DNA from: Rhynchosporium graminicola
Lineage: Eukaryota; Ascomycota; Leotiomycetes; Helotiales; Ploettnerulaceae
NCBI GenBank assembly: GCA_900074885.1
Contig: FJUW01000007.1
Coordinates: forward strand, 1,631,609-1,695,608
Direction: 5' to 3'
DNA length: 64,000 nt
This document shows, one piece after another, positions 1-11,142 of the stretch. Numbering within the stretch: position 1 is the stretch's first letter; every line of letters begins with the position of its first letter. The notes under the pieces are model-generated. The model was not told the origin of the DNA. It saw only the letters and a program-made list of their open reading frames with translations, and did not search any database. The position numbers and the translations under genes are program-made.

Positions 1-150
1 TGCAGATAGATGATGGTATGGGTTATCGTGGAATTTGCCACCCCCATTAGTCGGACAGAGAGAGGTTGGAAAGGGAACGAACGGCGCAAAAATACATTTA
101 GGGTTTCGAATAAACGAATGAATCGGGGCTGGATGAATGGATGGCATGCA

Positions 151-226
151 GACCGACCGACCGACCGACCAACCGACCAACAGACAGACCAACAGACAGA
201 CCAACCGACAGACAGACAGACAGACA
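151..226. repeat. GACC/GACA tetranucleotide microsatellite
   Basis: Imperfect tandem array that grades from GACC units into GACA units with interspersed AACA/AACC variants. Likely polymorphic in length between strains. Confidence 0.9.
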
Positions 227-397
227 ACTTGACTAGTAAACTTTCTCGCCCTCGAGTCTGTGTGGGGACCGATGGGACGAGATGATGTGGATATGTATGT
301 GTTGTGGCATGTTATCAAGGAACGTGATGCGTTGAACAGGATAGGATGTGTGTGATCTTGGCACTTTGCGCTGTAATCCGGTACTTCTGGATCAATG

Positions 398-444
398 GCT
401 CTTGCTCTTGCTTGCTCTTGCTCTTGCTCTTGCTCTTGCTCTTG
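398..444. repeat. GCTCTT hexanucleotide tandem repeat
   Basis: About eight near-perfect copies of a GCTCTT unit with one shortened unit near 409-413. Both strands are open here (Ser/Cys-rich one way, Lys/Ser-rich the other), which is a by-product of the repeat and not evidence of coding. Confidence 0.9.
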
Positions 445-1997
445 TTCGAGTAGTATAAATGAATCTGGATCATTCTGGCTGGGGAAGGACGGGCACATTT
501 GTCATTTGTCATTGAGTCTTGGGGTTGAATCCAATCCAATCCAATCGAGTCGAATCGGTGGGATGGGATGGGATGAAGGATGCGAAGCCGAAGCCGAAGG
601 GAGAGCAATGGCATGGAGAGTTCGGCTACGATCGTTAAGGTAGGGCGGTAGGTATACTGTAAGTATGCTTGTGCATGCATGGCACCACTGCACCGTACAG
701 TAAGTACCCTCCCCTGATGAGCCCTGGCGGAGGAGGATTCAGATGTAGATTGATTGGTACAGTATCTATCTGCATTTTTTCATTTGATCTTCTCTCAAAC
801 CAGCCAGGAAGGTTTCCGTTCTCGTTCGTTTCCGCTGGCGGGTTTGTGTGCTTTGCGCTGTGGTGTTTGGGGTTGTCCGTCCAGTCACCATAGCAGCTCG
901 CAGGGTACCTACCTAGCTACCTGTCTGTACCCATAGCAGGTATGAAGAGAGTGGTGAGAGAGAGAGAGAGAGAGCTTTTCAGCAAGAGCCAAGATTTTAT
1001 AGGTACCTAGGTATATAGGTATACACATGTATATATGTTTATATATATATACTTATAGCTATATTTACCTGTCTACTCGGCAGGAAGGAAAGAGAATAAA
1101 AGAGAGAAAAAGCCGTGTGTTCGTACTGTGTTTGCTACTTAAAATCCACTCATTTGGTTGAGGTGCATTATTTGATTTGTTTGATTTATGTTCGTTGATT
1201 GATTTTATGAAGAGTATCAATTAAGAGTGAGGGGCTGGCTGGCTGGCGGCTTCTGGTGGTGGTGGTGGTGGTGGTTGCTTGCCCAGCCTGAGCCAGCCCA
1301 GACTCTAGAGCGACCAAGAGGCGGCGTGCACGCCTATACTACCTACCTACTGTGCGTGAGACCGTGTTGAGCCAGGTGCTGTAGGTAGGTATATAAATGC
1401 CTTTCAAATAATGTCACATAATATAGCAGTTTTCGATCGTGTAGATAGATAGATACAGTACCTACCTAGGTAAAATCCAGAAGGCAATCGAGGAGATTTC
1501 AATCACCTCACCCACCTCACTTCAGGTGCGAGAAACAACCACTCCACTAGCTCGCTTCTCGATCCGCCCCAACTCAACTGCCAACTCTGAAAAGGTCTGT
1601 CGGAATATCATCCTCCCTGAACTGCAACGCGACTCGAGATATATATCGAGGCTTCAGTCGTATGCTATTATTCGCAAGGTCCTCCAATATTCTACTTCAA
1701 CACAAATCCCCGAATGAATCCATTCTCCCGAGTCTGACTAGGGATCTTCCTTTCAGCGCCTCCCCGCCCACGCCCACGCTCACGCGCCGTGGACGACAAC
1801 CCATCGCTGGAACTACACGTCAACAGCGCAATTCACTCGATATCAGAATCCCACCTTCGTCTGCGACTCCGCAGATCCAATGCCCTCCACTTGATCACTC
1901 CATCGAAGTTCTGCCACCGAGGTCGAAATAATCCTTCCGATTCTCGTTCCGCTGAACCCTTCTGGGTTCAAAACGGTCGATTATTTACCATCGTGCA

Positions 1998-4335
1998 ATG
2001 TCGACGCCCTCGACTCTGCCGCCTCACCACCACAACTACGGATATTCTCCTCATCAGGGCTACCAATCCAACAATCCATATCGCGCAGGCAATAACAACC
2101 TCTTGAACGGCGGGAGCCGCTTGGGAGCAGCATACACGTTCCCGACTCAGTCGAATAACGGCGGCACCTCATCGAACAGCATCGGTGTACCCGACCCCTC
2201 ACGTACAGGTCACAACACAACACAATCATCAAGACTCGAATCGAGTTCCGCAGAAATGCCTGTCTCGTCTTCCACATCCGAGGCGCCCAAACCAAACTCG
2301 AAGAAGAGACAAAGATCCAGAGAGCCTCGGAATCCCGATTGGAAAAAATTCTACGAGAATGGTCTTCCCAAAGAGGTCATTGTCATCGATGACTCTCCAA
2401 CCCCAGAACCCTCTGCCTCCGTCCTCTCCAATACGCAGCCAGGCCGACCGGCCGCTGCGGGAAGTACTAGACACACGGCGAAGAAGAGGAAATACGATGA
2501 CGTTGGAGTGGCATACGATCCTGTTTATCACCTTGAGCCCTCATATGCGAACAATGTCAGTCCCGATTACCAAGATACCACAGGGTCTGCTTCCACAGAT
2601 AGAACGACTTCCGCCATTCATACCACTGCGGCGACATCGTTGGGCTCACACTCGTCAAATGGGCAAAATGGCTACGAGGTAGCGGCACAGGCTGGGACGA
2701 AAAGGAAGAGGCAAACAACCCGGCTACAGACCAACAATGAGGCCAAGAGAAAGTTGGAGGAGATTAATGGCGATGCTTTCACAAACTATAGGCCTCCGCC
2801 CAAACCACCTATCAAAGCACCCGACGTTCAGGTTAAGCAGGTATCCGATGTGAGCTTTCCACCTGAAGACCCATCAGAAAATTTCCTAGGACAAGCTAAC
2901 ATGACATAGAATTCATACACCAAGAACACCAAGGTTGACGATGATGATGGCCATTACATTGTTGTTCCAGAATCAGACCTCACTGAAAGATGTACGTGTA
3001 TGAGTTTTATACTAGAGGACTGGATGCTAATTTGCTACAGACCAAGTCCTGAAGCTTCTTGGACAAGGAACATTCGGCAAAGTTGTGCAAGCCAGAGACC
3101 GACAAAGCAAGAGAGCAGTGGCCATCAAGATCATCCGTTCTGTTCAGAAGTACAGGGATGCCTCGAGAATCGAGCTCCGAGTACTTGCAACCTTGAAGGC
3201 AAACGATAATGAGAACCGGAATCGTTGCATACACCTCAGAGACTGTTTCGATTATCGTGGCCATATCTGCATTGTCATGGACCTACTGGGCCAGAGTGTA
3301 TTTGATTTCCTGAAGGGCAACGCGTTCGTTCCATTTCCGAACAGTCAGATTCAGAACTTTGCGAGACAACTTTTCACCAGTGTTGCTTGTAAGTACCAAA
3401 GCTAGAACTCTGTCAACCTCCCAGCTAATGTCCTTGTAGTCTTACATGATCTAAACCTAATACACACCGATTTGAAGCCGGAAAATATCCTCCTGTGCGA
3501 CAGTGCATATCAGGCTTTCACCTACAGTCGCAAGATTCCTTCCTCGTCAACTACCGTCAATCGACAAGCCGCTCAACGCAGAGTCCTCCTCGACACCGAG
3601 ATTCGGTTGATCGACTTTGGCTCAGCTACATTCCAAGACGAATACCACTCTTCGGTGGTTTCGACTCGGCACTACCGGGCTCCCGAAATCATTCTTGGCC
3701 TCGGATGGTCTTTTCCCTGCGACATATGGAGTATCGGCTGCATTCTGGTCGAATTCTTCACAGGAGATGCGTTGTTCCAGACACATGACAACCTAGAGCA
3801 TCTGGCGATGATGGAGAGCGTCTGCAACAAAAAGCTGGACACCCACCTAATACAAGCTGTCAATTCGATGGCAAAACGTAACTCGGGTAATCCTGCGGCC
3901 AAGTAAGTACTACCAATTCCTAACCCCCGAATTTCATGCTGACCGTTTTAGGTTCTTCAAGAGATTAAAGCTTGACTACCCACAACCCGACACCACTAGG
4001 GCTTCGAGACGATTCGTCAAGGCTATGAAGCACTTGAATGTAAGTTCAATGGAACGTTCTTTGATCAGATCACTTGTGCTAATACAATACAGGAAATCGT
4101 TCCCGATAGCAACAAGTTTTGCAAGAATTTTCTCGACCTCCTCCAGAAGATCTTTGTATACGATCCAGCAGAACGAATCACTGCTCATCAAGCTCTTCAA
4201 CATCCCTGGTTCAAGGAAGCAGCTACACCCGACGACGGCACCGAAGCCGCGAAGATCCGGGCAAACAGACAAGCAGGATTAGCTGCCGCGAGTCATCCAG
4301 CACCCGCAAATCACCGAACTAATGGCTTCCGTTAG
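1998..4335 (+). CDS. LAMMER (CLK-type) dual-specificity protein kinase
   Basis: Exons 1998-2840, 2910-2991, 3041-3388, 3440-3902, 3952-4039 and 4093-4335 join in frame to about 688 residues. Residues 1-300 are disordered, Ser/Pro-rich and contain basic clusters such as [10 protein letters not shown] and KKRKYDD that look like nuclear-localisation signals. The kinase domain starts near residue 309: glycine loop GQGTFGKV (about 316-323), VAIK lysine (about 338), catalytic loop [13 protein letters not shown] metal-binding motif, activation-segment STRHYRAPE, and the diagnostic EHLAMME block. HTD in place of HRD and EHLAMME are hallmarks of the family (yeast Kns1, fission yeast Lkh1, metazoan CLK), which phosphorylates SR-type splicing factors and, in yeast, links TORC1 to Pol III repression. 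The residue after EHLAMME is Ser where the namesake motif has Arg. The start is the first ATG of the long open exon 1. Confidence in family is very high. Confidence 0.96.
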
Positions 4336-5374
4336 AAGGGAAGAGAAGATCACATAATGCATAAATGACGGCGTATGGGCATGGAACTGGCGAGGGATGG
4401 AGTAATTTCATTTTTTTATGCACTTGGATCGGACGACTTTGTTGGTTCAAGGCACACACACACACACATGCATGGAGAGAAGGGAAGGGGATTGAGTGGT
4501 TATTTGTCGCTAGTAAGCAGGGCACGGCAAGGTGTTTTTCTGTCTGTCACAACATGTGCTTCTGGAAATTAGCTTTTTTTAGATAGACGTTGTGCGTCTT
4601 CTTTTTCCAACTGCGAGGATCAATACCAAAAACCCTACTCTGGGCAGGACACGCCCGGAGACGGGTAAGCGTTCAATGTAGAAAATTTCACGGAAGCCTG
4701 ATTTTCACCATCACAATTGTAGAAACCGAAGCGTGTTGGTAATTGAATTGGGTTCCACTTGCATTTCTTCAAGCTTGTGAAGTTTCATATTTGAGTGAGG
4801 TGGTTGGTTGGTGTAGGATGAATGAGATATATATGTCGCGAAGATACTTCAGAGTTGGGTGCCTTTAAGTTACCTCACTCCTGTGGTACTGACCTATAGA
4901 CCTATAGACCTATAGAGGTACAGACCCTCCCTTTCAATCCTATCATAGAGACTGAAAGCCGTTCGGTACCGCACACCTTCATTGCCTTTTGAGGGATCTT
5001 TCTACTGCTTGTAGCTTCGAACAGGCATGCTACTTGTAGACTGGCTGGTGATGATGATGACCGAGGGATACGGACTCTGAGATCCTGCAATACTCAAACA
5101 AAACATCCATTCACATTACATGGGTCAGCATTCAGTCCACGGCCTACTTCCTTGGGAACGCATGAAGTGAGATTGGTCCTAATTGTTCGTTCGTACCCAG
5201 CCAGGTAATAGGTAATATTAGGACGAACGAGGCTGCAAGAGGCTGGCTGCAATGCGAGGCTGGAGAATCGCTTGAGTCTTGGCTCTGCAAGGCGCGCGCC
5301 ATTATTTCGAAGGTTGAACTGCAGGTAGGTACTAAGAGTGGAAGGAAGAGTTGTGTGGGCAATTCAGCCACCTC
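4336..5374. other. Intergenic: kinase 3' region and tRNase Z promoter
   Basis: No supported gene. Holds a CA dinucleotide run near 4455-4468, a threefold tandem GACCTATA at 4891-4915 and scattered AGGTAGGTAC. The short ORFs here are unrelated in frame and composition to anything recognisable. Confidence 0.6.
4891..4915. repeat. GACCTATA x3 tandem repeat
   Basis: Three perfect 8-bp units in a row in the tRNase Z upstream region. It is short, and no function is evident. Confidence 0.85.
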
Positions 5375-8092
5375 ATGATTTTAAGACTCCAACCCTTAAC
5401 GAGGTCCTCTCCCTTTCTAACACACAAAGGAATCCGCTCCATCACCCAGTACTTCAAGGAATCGCGCGTGTTCCCCGGCCCGAGACTGCGCACCAGCAAG
5501 CGAGGCGGCTACTACATTGTTTTCGAGAAGCAGAAGGAGAACGGCGTGAATAGCGTGAGTAGGATCTGGAGACCGTGGGTCAAGAGGAGGAAGGGTGAGT
5601 TGGATAGGATGAAGTCGTATGTGCAAATCCTGAGCACGCCCACGGTGGACACGCCGGGGACGACGCTGCTGCTGCATTTCGATAATAAGAGGTACTTGAT
5701 TGGAGATGTCGCCGAGGGGACCCAACGGGCGGCCATACAGCGGAAATTGGGCTTGTCGAAAGTCGCAGATGTTTTCCTGACGGGGACTATTGGGTGGGGG
5801 AATTCGGGGGGTATATTGGGCATGATCTTGACGCTGGCGGATGTTGCTACTGTTACGCTGGAGGAGAAGAAGAAACAGGCTGAGTTGAGTAGACTGAGGA
5901 AGGGTCTGGATAGGGCGGAGGAGATTGAGAAGAATTTCTTGAATGTTCATGGTGGGAAGAACCTCACGCATTTGCTTGCGACCGCGAGGCGGTTTGTGTT
6001 TCGAAAGGGTATGCCGTTGTATACGAATGAGTTCAGAGCGAAGAAGGAATTGCCCACGAGCTTCGCCGAGCCGACTTTCAAGGATGAGCAGATCAAGTTG
6101 TGGGCTGTGGTTCTTGAGTCGGAGACGAGCAAGACGAGACCGAGAAAGAGAAGTCATGAGGAATTCTCGGAGGAGACATCACCGACATCGATCAATGGAA
6201 AGGAAGAGACGCCGGAGCAGCAAGAAGATCGATATGATCAAATGAGAAAGTCAGTTGTATCTGCCATGTTCCGATCGGGGTGGCGTCTCGATGCTTTGGT
6301 CAAGAAGAAACTATCAGAGGTCCAAAGGCCTGCCGCGATCTTCTTCAGAAATGCCGAGGGCGAGATTCAGAAATATCTTGGTAACACGCTGGATGAAGAC
6401 CCCAGTGTGCCTGACATTGATGTACTGGTCCGAAACCCTTGGCCTGCAGCAACGATAGAGACACTACCGCCAACGACACCATCAGAAACATCTGTATGCT
6501 ACTTTATCAAGAACCATCCACAGCGAGGAAAGTTCAATCCAAAAGTGGCGAAAGAGTTTGGCGTCACACCAGGACCAGATTTCAGATTGCTGACAAGCGG
6601 CGAAAGTGTTACTACGTCGGCTGGAAATGTTGTGACGCCTGATATGGTTATGGCTCAAGGCTCAGAAGGAGGCGGATTCGCAGTCATCGAGCTACCAGAT
6701 GTCTCATTTGTTGGACCATTGATCGGTCGTCCTGAGTGGACCTCGAACGATATTATGTCTGGTATTGGCGCAGTAATCTGGATCTTAGGACCTGGAGTTG
6801 TCGAGGATTCCAGACTCCAGGCATTCATGAGAGAGCACAGTGGTTTGAAGCATATTGTCTCTTCGAAGGACTGCTGTGCTAATTACCTATCCTTGGAATC
6901 GCCTACCGCGGCTGCTATCCGTCTCAATCTCGTAGATGCAGAACGCTTCCCAATTCCACAATTTTGCAATGAGCCACCTCTGGCGCCAGTTGAAAACCAA
7001 CCTTATGTAAAGGCACGAATCGGCCATACATTACAGCTCGAGCCCAAGGTGGAGTTGCAGGACACAAATGTAGTTGCATACCTCGATACTCTTACCGTTG
7101 TCAAGGAGGCATCTTCAGAGGTACAGGAACTGGCAAAGATCGCTCGAAAGGAGATCACCAGTCCAGAATTTCTAGCTCGTCTTGAAGAAAGTCAGAAGGA
7201 CATCCCCAGTAAGGATGCGGAGATTATCACACTCGGTACTGGATCAGCTCTACCATCAAAATACCGAAACGTCTCTGCTACTTTACTTCGCGTGCCTGGA
7301 TATGGTAACTATCTCTTTGACTGCGGAGAGAACACCCTAGGACAGCTATACCGAGTCTTCGGTGATGAAATAGCAGAGATCCTACGCGACTTGAAAGTCA
7401 TCTGGATTAGCCATCTCCACGCAGACCATCATCTCGGCACCGTCCGAGTCATCAAAGCATGGGCCAAAGAGACCGCTGGCAACGAACAAACCAAAAACAA
7501 CTCCTTGATAGTAGCATCCCACGACGGAATGACCAAATTCCTCAAAGAGTACTCGGAAGTCGAAGATTTCGGCTACGAAAGAGTCGAGCCAGTCCTTATG
7601 GAGAAATCCAGGCAATATCTTCACACGTTTTCGGAAGAGCAAACTAAGATTGTCGGTCTCACAACCATCAAAGCATGCGGGGTAGACCATTGTCACGGCG
7701 CCTTAGCTGTAGCCTTTAACTTCACCAACGGCTTCAAAGTCGCCTACTCCGGCGACTGCCGTCCCTCGGAACGTTTCGTCGAAATCGGTAAAGACGCCAC
7801 CCTCCTAATCCACGAAGCCACATTCGACGACGAGCTTCGCTCCGACGCCATCGCCAAAAAGCACTCGACGACCTCCGAAGCCTTAGGTGTCGGCGAGAGA
7901 ATGAATGCGCGCCGCATCCTGCTAACGCATTTCTCGCAGCGGTACCAGAAGATCCCGGTTATGAAGACCGAGGGCAAGGATCAGGTTGCTATTGTGGCGT
8001 TTGATTACATGAGGTGTCGGATTGGGGATTTTGCGAAGTTCGAGGCGCTGAAACCCGCGTTGGTGAAGCTTTATGAGGATAAAGCTGAATAG
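5375..8092 (+). CDS. TRZ1: tRNase Z, long form (tRNA 3'-end endonuclease)
   Basis: A single uninterrupted exon of 905 codons. The open frame extends slightly upstream (from 5351) but without ATG; 5375 is the first ATG. The long form has two beta-lactamase-like halves. The N-terminal half is degenerate (GTIGWGNSGGILGMI in place of the metal site). The C-terminal half is active: GTGSALPSKYRNVSA near residue 627, the zinc motif HLHADHH at 680-686, GDCRPS, and a final THFSQRY histidine region. The enzyme cuts the 3' trailer from pre-tRNAs so that CCA can be added, in nucleus and mitochondria. The first 78 residues are rich in Arg, Lys and Ser with almost no acid and look like a mitochondrial presequence; the next in-frame ATG is at 5609, just before the conserved SYVQILSTPTVDTPG. 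A low-complexity acidic/basic linker lies near residues 250-295. The length fits fungal Trz1. Confidence 0.97.
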   Translation: MILRLQPLTRSSPFLTHKGIRSITQYFKESRVFPGPRLRTSKRGGYYIVFEKQKENGVNSVSRIWRPWVKRRKGELDRMKSYVQILSTPTVDTPGTTLLLHFDNKRYLIGDVAEGTQRAAIQRKLGLSKVADVFLTGTIGWGNSGGILGMILTLADVATVTLEEKKKQAELSRLRKGLDRAEEIEKNFLNVHGGKNLTHLLATARRFVFRKGMPLYTNEFRAKKELPTSFAEPTFKDEQIKLWAVVLESETSKTRPRKRSHEEFSEETSPTSINGKEETPEQQEDRYDQMRKSVVSAMFRSGWRLDALVKKKLSEVQRPAAIFFRNAEGEIQKYLGNTLDEDPSVPDIDVLVRNPWPAATIETLPPTTPSETSVCYFIKNHPQRGKFNPKVAKEFGVTPGPDFRLLTSGESVTTSAGNVVTPDMVMAQGSEGGGFAVIELPDVSFVGPLIGRPEWTSNDIMSGIGAVIWILGPGVVEDSRLQAFMREHSGLKHIVSSKDCCANYLSLESPTAAAIRLNLVDAERFPIPQFCNEPPLAPVENQPYVKARIGHTLQLEPKVELQDTNVVAYLDTLTVVKEASSEVQELAKIARKEITSPEFLARLEESQKDIPSKDAEIITLGTGSALPSKYRNVSATLLRVPGYGNYLFDCGENTLGQLYRVFGDEIAEILRDLKVIWISHLHADHHLGTVRVIKAWAKETAGNEQTKNNSLIVASHDGMTKFLKEYSEVEDFGYERVEPVLMEKSRQYLHTFSEEQTKIVGLTTIKACGVDHCHGALAVAFNFTNGFKVAYSGDCRPSERFVEIGKDATLLIHEATFDDELRSDAIAKKHSTTSEALGVGERMNARRILLTHFSQRYQKIPVMKTEGKDQVAIVAFDYMRCRIGDFAKFEALKPALVKLYEDKAE

Positions 8093-9288
8093 GTAGATGG
8101 GGTGTCGTTTTGATCTGATGCACGTTGTTGAACTGGGTCGGCGTTCTGGAGATATGGGCTGCTTGGTCTCTTACTCGCTAGACGGTATTCGTTGCATATA
8201 AATGGCGTTTCAAGATGTATACTGCCGTTCATTTTCTCATGAAAATTGGAAAAGGGCTATTGAAGAAAAGAAGGCAGTTAAAGATCTCCTCTTCTCTTCA
8301 CTTTGGTCAGTGATGTGTGCTGTACTTGTCATTCCCTGCTCCAAGTGGCACAGAACCGTAAATTGTCAGTATCTGGTCCTGGATTCGTCAATACGACACA
8401 GCAGTTTCATTTTCAACTTCACATGCCTGGATGGCAGACAAGGTATCAAGGAAGCAAAGTATTTTGTTTATATTCGTTAATTAATTCAACGGTGTGAGGT
8501 CATTGAATTACATGTATAAACCAAGACAGCGGTGGAAAGCAAAAGGGACGAGAAATCTCGGATCCGAGAGGAATTGGGGGTATACATGGAGCTAGTCAGT
8601 TTTCTGGGTCTGGGTTCATCTCGTCTGGTTTCTCTTTCCTTCGCTGTGAGTGAGTCTGCGAGGAAGGAACGACGGCGACCTCTGTCATGTCATGTCTTGT
8701 CTTTGCAGGTGGACGGACGTAATTCGACTTCTCGCAAGCGCAGGTGTTCAACAACAGTCGAAACGCTCGCTCTCTCGCTTCTGGAGCCCTCCAGTTCTGA
8801 GGTCTGAGGACGATCGTGTTCCCTGCTTTTCTTGTGCCCCTGTTTCGGTTTGGGTTGGAGAGGGGGGAAGAGCTTGGGTTGGAACTTGGCGGTTGCAGTT
8901 GTAAGTTTTGTTTGTTTGTTGTGTTGTGTTGCTTGAGGTACTTACGAGATGAGGTCTTGGGTCGTGAGATGTTACTTGAGTGATGGCGGTGCGAATGCGA
9001 GGCTGGGATAGGTTGACATCGATGAATGCTGCTTCAGTTTTTAATCATGTGGTCTGCCGGTTTCGTGACTTTGTGTTTTCACTTTGGAGATTTCCTGTCA
9101 CCTCATAAAGATTGACTCTTGTACATTGGAGATGAAGTTTGCGAGCGACGTTGGATCTATCTAGATAAAGTCACTTCCCGCTGAGTTTCAAAGCCGTGAG
9201 CGGATAAGGACAAGCTCGAATGGCATTCCTCAACTGGATATCAGTTAAGATCCATCCAATCTAAGAATCTACACATAATGAAAGTCCC
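8093..9288. other. Convergent intergenic region (tRNase Z / DUF3632)
   Basis: About 1.2 kb between two convergent genes, presumably the two 3' untranslated regions. I see no gene, RNA gene or notable repeat. Confidence 0.55.
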
Positions 9289-10058
9289 TCAATATCCCTC
9301 TCTACCCAGCCTAGCCTTCCAAACCGCCAACCTCTCCTCACAGAATCCCCTCCACGCTTTCCCACCAAACCTCTGCCCACCCTTCGCAATCGGCCCATCG
9401 AACGACTTCCCCTCCCGGCTCAACCTCTCAATAACATCCCCAGCATACAGAAACCACATCTTCGCAGCCTCAACAGCCGCAGCGTCCGCGGTCTCATCTT
9501 CGAACGCAGACCGCATCGTCCAGATGGCGTAGAGAGAATAGTCCAAAGTGGGAATCGCGGGCGACGAGGCTGTGAGACGTGCTGCGAAAGCGTTGAGATT
9601 AGTCCACTCCGGGATTGAGAAGTCGTCTTCACTGCCTGAATCTGGAGCTGGGACATGTTTCAGAACGGTGGAATGTTGAGGAATGAAAATTCGCGTTGAA
9701 AGAGGGGCACTGTACCTCTATTCCAAGCCGACCGCATCCCAGCTCCTAACAACGGCATGTCTTCCCACAATCGCACTTCTGATCCCCATATCGTGACGGT
9801 CCTGTCACTACTACCTGCCTTCTGCTTCTGAACAGCCTTGACGAATTCAACTATTGGATCCTGAGATCCGTGATCTGTCTGGGCTGCTAGACTAATGAGG
9901 ATATTCCAAGAAGTGGAGAGTTTCTCTTCCAATGCTTCTTCTGATGCTCCGGATTCGATGGCTTGTGCGATTGACTCCGTGAATTTTAGCGCTGTGGTTG
10001 TGACATCGGCGTTGGATGAAAGTGATGCTCTCAAGGCTTCGATTTGCTTGGTTGTCAT
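9289..10058 (-). CDS. DUF3632 domain protein (function unknown)
   Basis: Two exons on the minus strand, 10058-9716 and 9647-9289, joined across a 68-bp GT-AG intron, give 233 residues. The predicted protein is helical and soluble, without signal peptide or membrane segment. The match to DUF3632 (PF12311) rests on VRLWEDMPLLGAGMRSAWN (near residues 94-112), WTNLNAFAARLTA after the intron, DYSLYAIWTMRSAFE, and the C-terminal GPIAKGGQRFGGKAW followed by ERLAVWKARL. The family is confined to ascomycete fungi, often as several copies per genome, and has no assigned biochemical role. Gene order is convergent with tRNase Z and divergent from the ribonuclease gene, so nothing about function follows from the context. 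Confidence 0.88.
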
Positions 10059-11142
10059 GGTTGCAAGTTTTGATATCTGAAGAGAAAAATGATGTTTGGG
10101 TATACTGGTTTCTGGAGGAATAAATTAAGTCGAGTGTTTGTTTGGATGGTGGCTGGTTGGCTGCCGCTCCCCTGTGCTTTGTCACTGTTGCTGATCAGGC
10201 CTCTTTGATTCCTGAGCAGAGTCGAAGATGTTAAGAGTCTAGCTAGTTCATTCAGTTGCTGGTATGAAGCTAGCTCAAAGCAAACTGCTGCCAGTAGCCA
10301 GACTTTTCATTATATGTCCTTGACCTTTCTATAACGTTAAGATGGTGTAGGCGAATCAAATTTGCCGTGATGTCGTCAAGTGACGAAGTAGGCGAGATCC
10401 GGACCGTCTTCAACATTGAATGCAAAGGAAAAGATCGCAGGACGCGAACAATAATAACTCATGTCTTGCATTACACCCAAAGTATAATCCGCACAAATCC
10501 CGATCTTGCCGCCCTCCAGCTCTCCAGCTTCCTCATCAGCTTAGCGCGCCGAAGGACTTTCAAATAACAGATGCTGTGCATCTTTCAACTGCATCTCTCC
10601 ACCAACGGCACTCGCACGTCGTGCTTTACTTAGCGACTGCCAAGAGCTGCAACACCTGCCGCTTCGAGGGAGCTGAGGAGGTTGAGAGACTTGTTTCCCT
10701 TATCTCAACTTTGAGGAAGCTTAAATGCTGCCCCTTGATTAATTCTCCTTGCCCCACATTCTTGGGACGTGTAGCTTCCGTGAAACGGTACTGGTTGTAA
10801 GTGGTGGAAATTCGCTAGAAAGGGTAGTTTATATGTTTTTTGATCATTCATTATGCAAGCACGGAAAGGATATTGTAGTTCGGAGGTGTGTTGATTTTGA
10901 ACTCGCTTGGCTTGCCAGGTATGGTTGGAGGAGAGTCAAGAAGTGGTCCAATCAATGCCTCTGGTACATTTGTAAGTCGAAGAGAGTGCTGAATATAGCT
11001 TCCCGATAGACATGTTCACGAAGTATATGAAGGTAACCAGCCGCCTCCGGTCATTGTTGATCAAACAGTGAACATACTCTTCCAATACTAGTTCTCCAGA
11101 CAAGATAGAAGTCCCCACCGAGCTTCCTACAAAAACCCCATC
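10059..11142. other. Divergent intergenic region (DUF3632 / ribonuclease)
   Basis: Serves as the upstream region of both neighbours. The ORF at 10420-10800 begins with ATG but has no recognisable domain, and its composition (Asn run, many Ser/Cys/His) resembles chance reading of non-coding DNA. No repeat of note. Confidence 0.5.

Larger units (their letters stand above)
1..1997. other. Repeat-rich gene-free region and long leader of the LAMMER kinase gene
   Basis: I see no convincing gene here. The tract is crowded with short tandem repeats: GACC/GACA tetramers at 151-226, a GCTCTT hexamer array at 398-444, GA dinucleotides at about 955-974, TA-rich DNA at 1010-1060 and GGT triplets at 1254-1275. 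The palindrome TACCTAGGTA occurs at 1004-1013 and 1463-1472. From about 1500 the sequence becomes pyrimidine-rich and C-rich, as expected of a transcribed 5' leader. An ATG-started ORF of 89 codons (1662-1931) precedes the kinase start and could act as an upstream ORF. Transcript start is unknown. Confidence 0.6.

Noticed and set aside
395..680. Plus and minus ORFs over the GCTCTT repeat
   Set aside because: Produced by the hexamer array itself (no stops in any phase of the unit).
5417..6157. 246-codon minus-strand ORF within tRNase Z
   Set aside because: Antisense of a strongly supported gene; Leu/Arg-rich with no recognisable motif.
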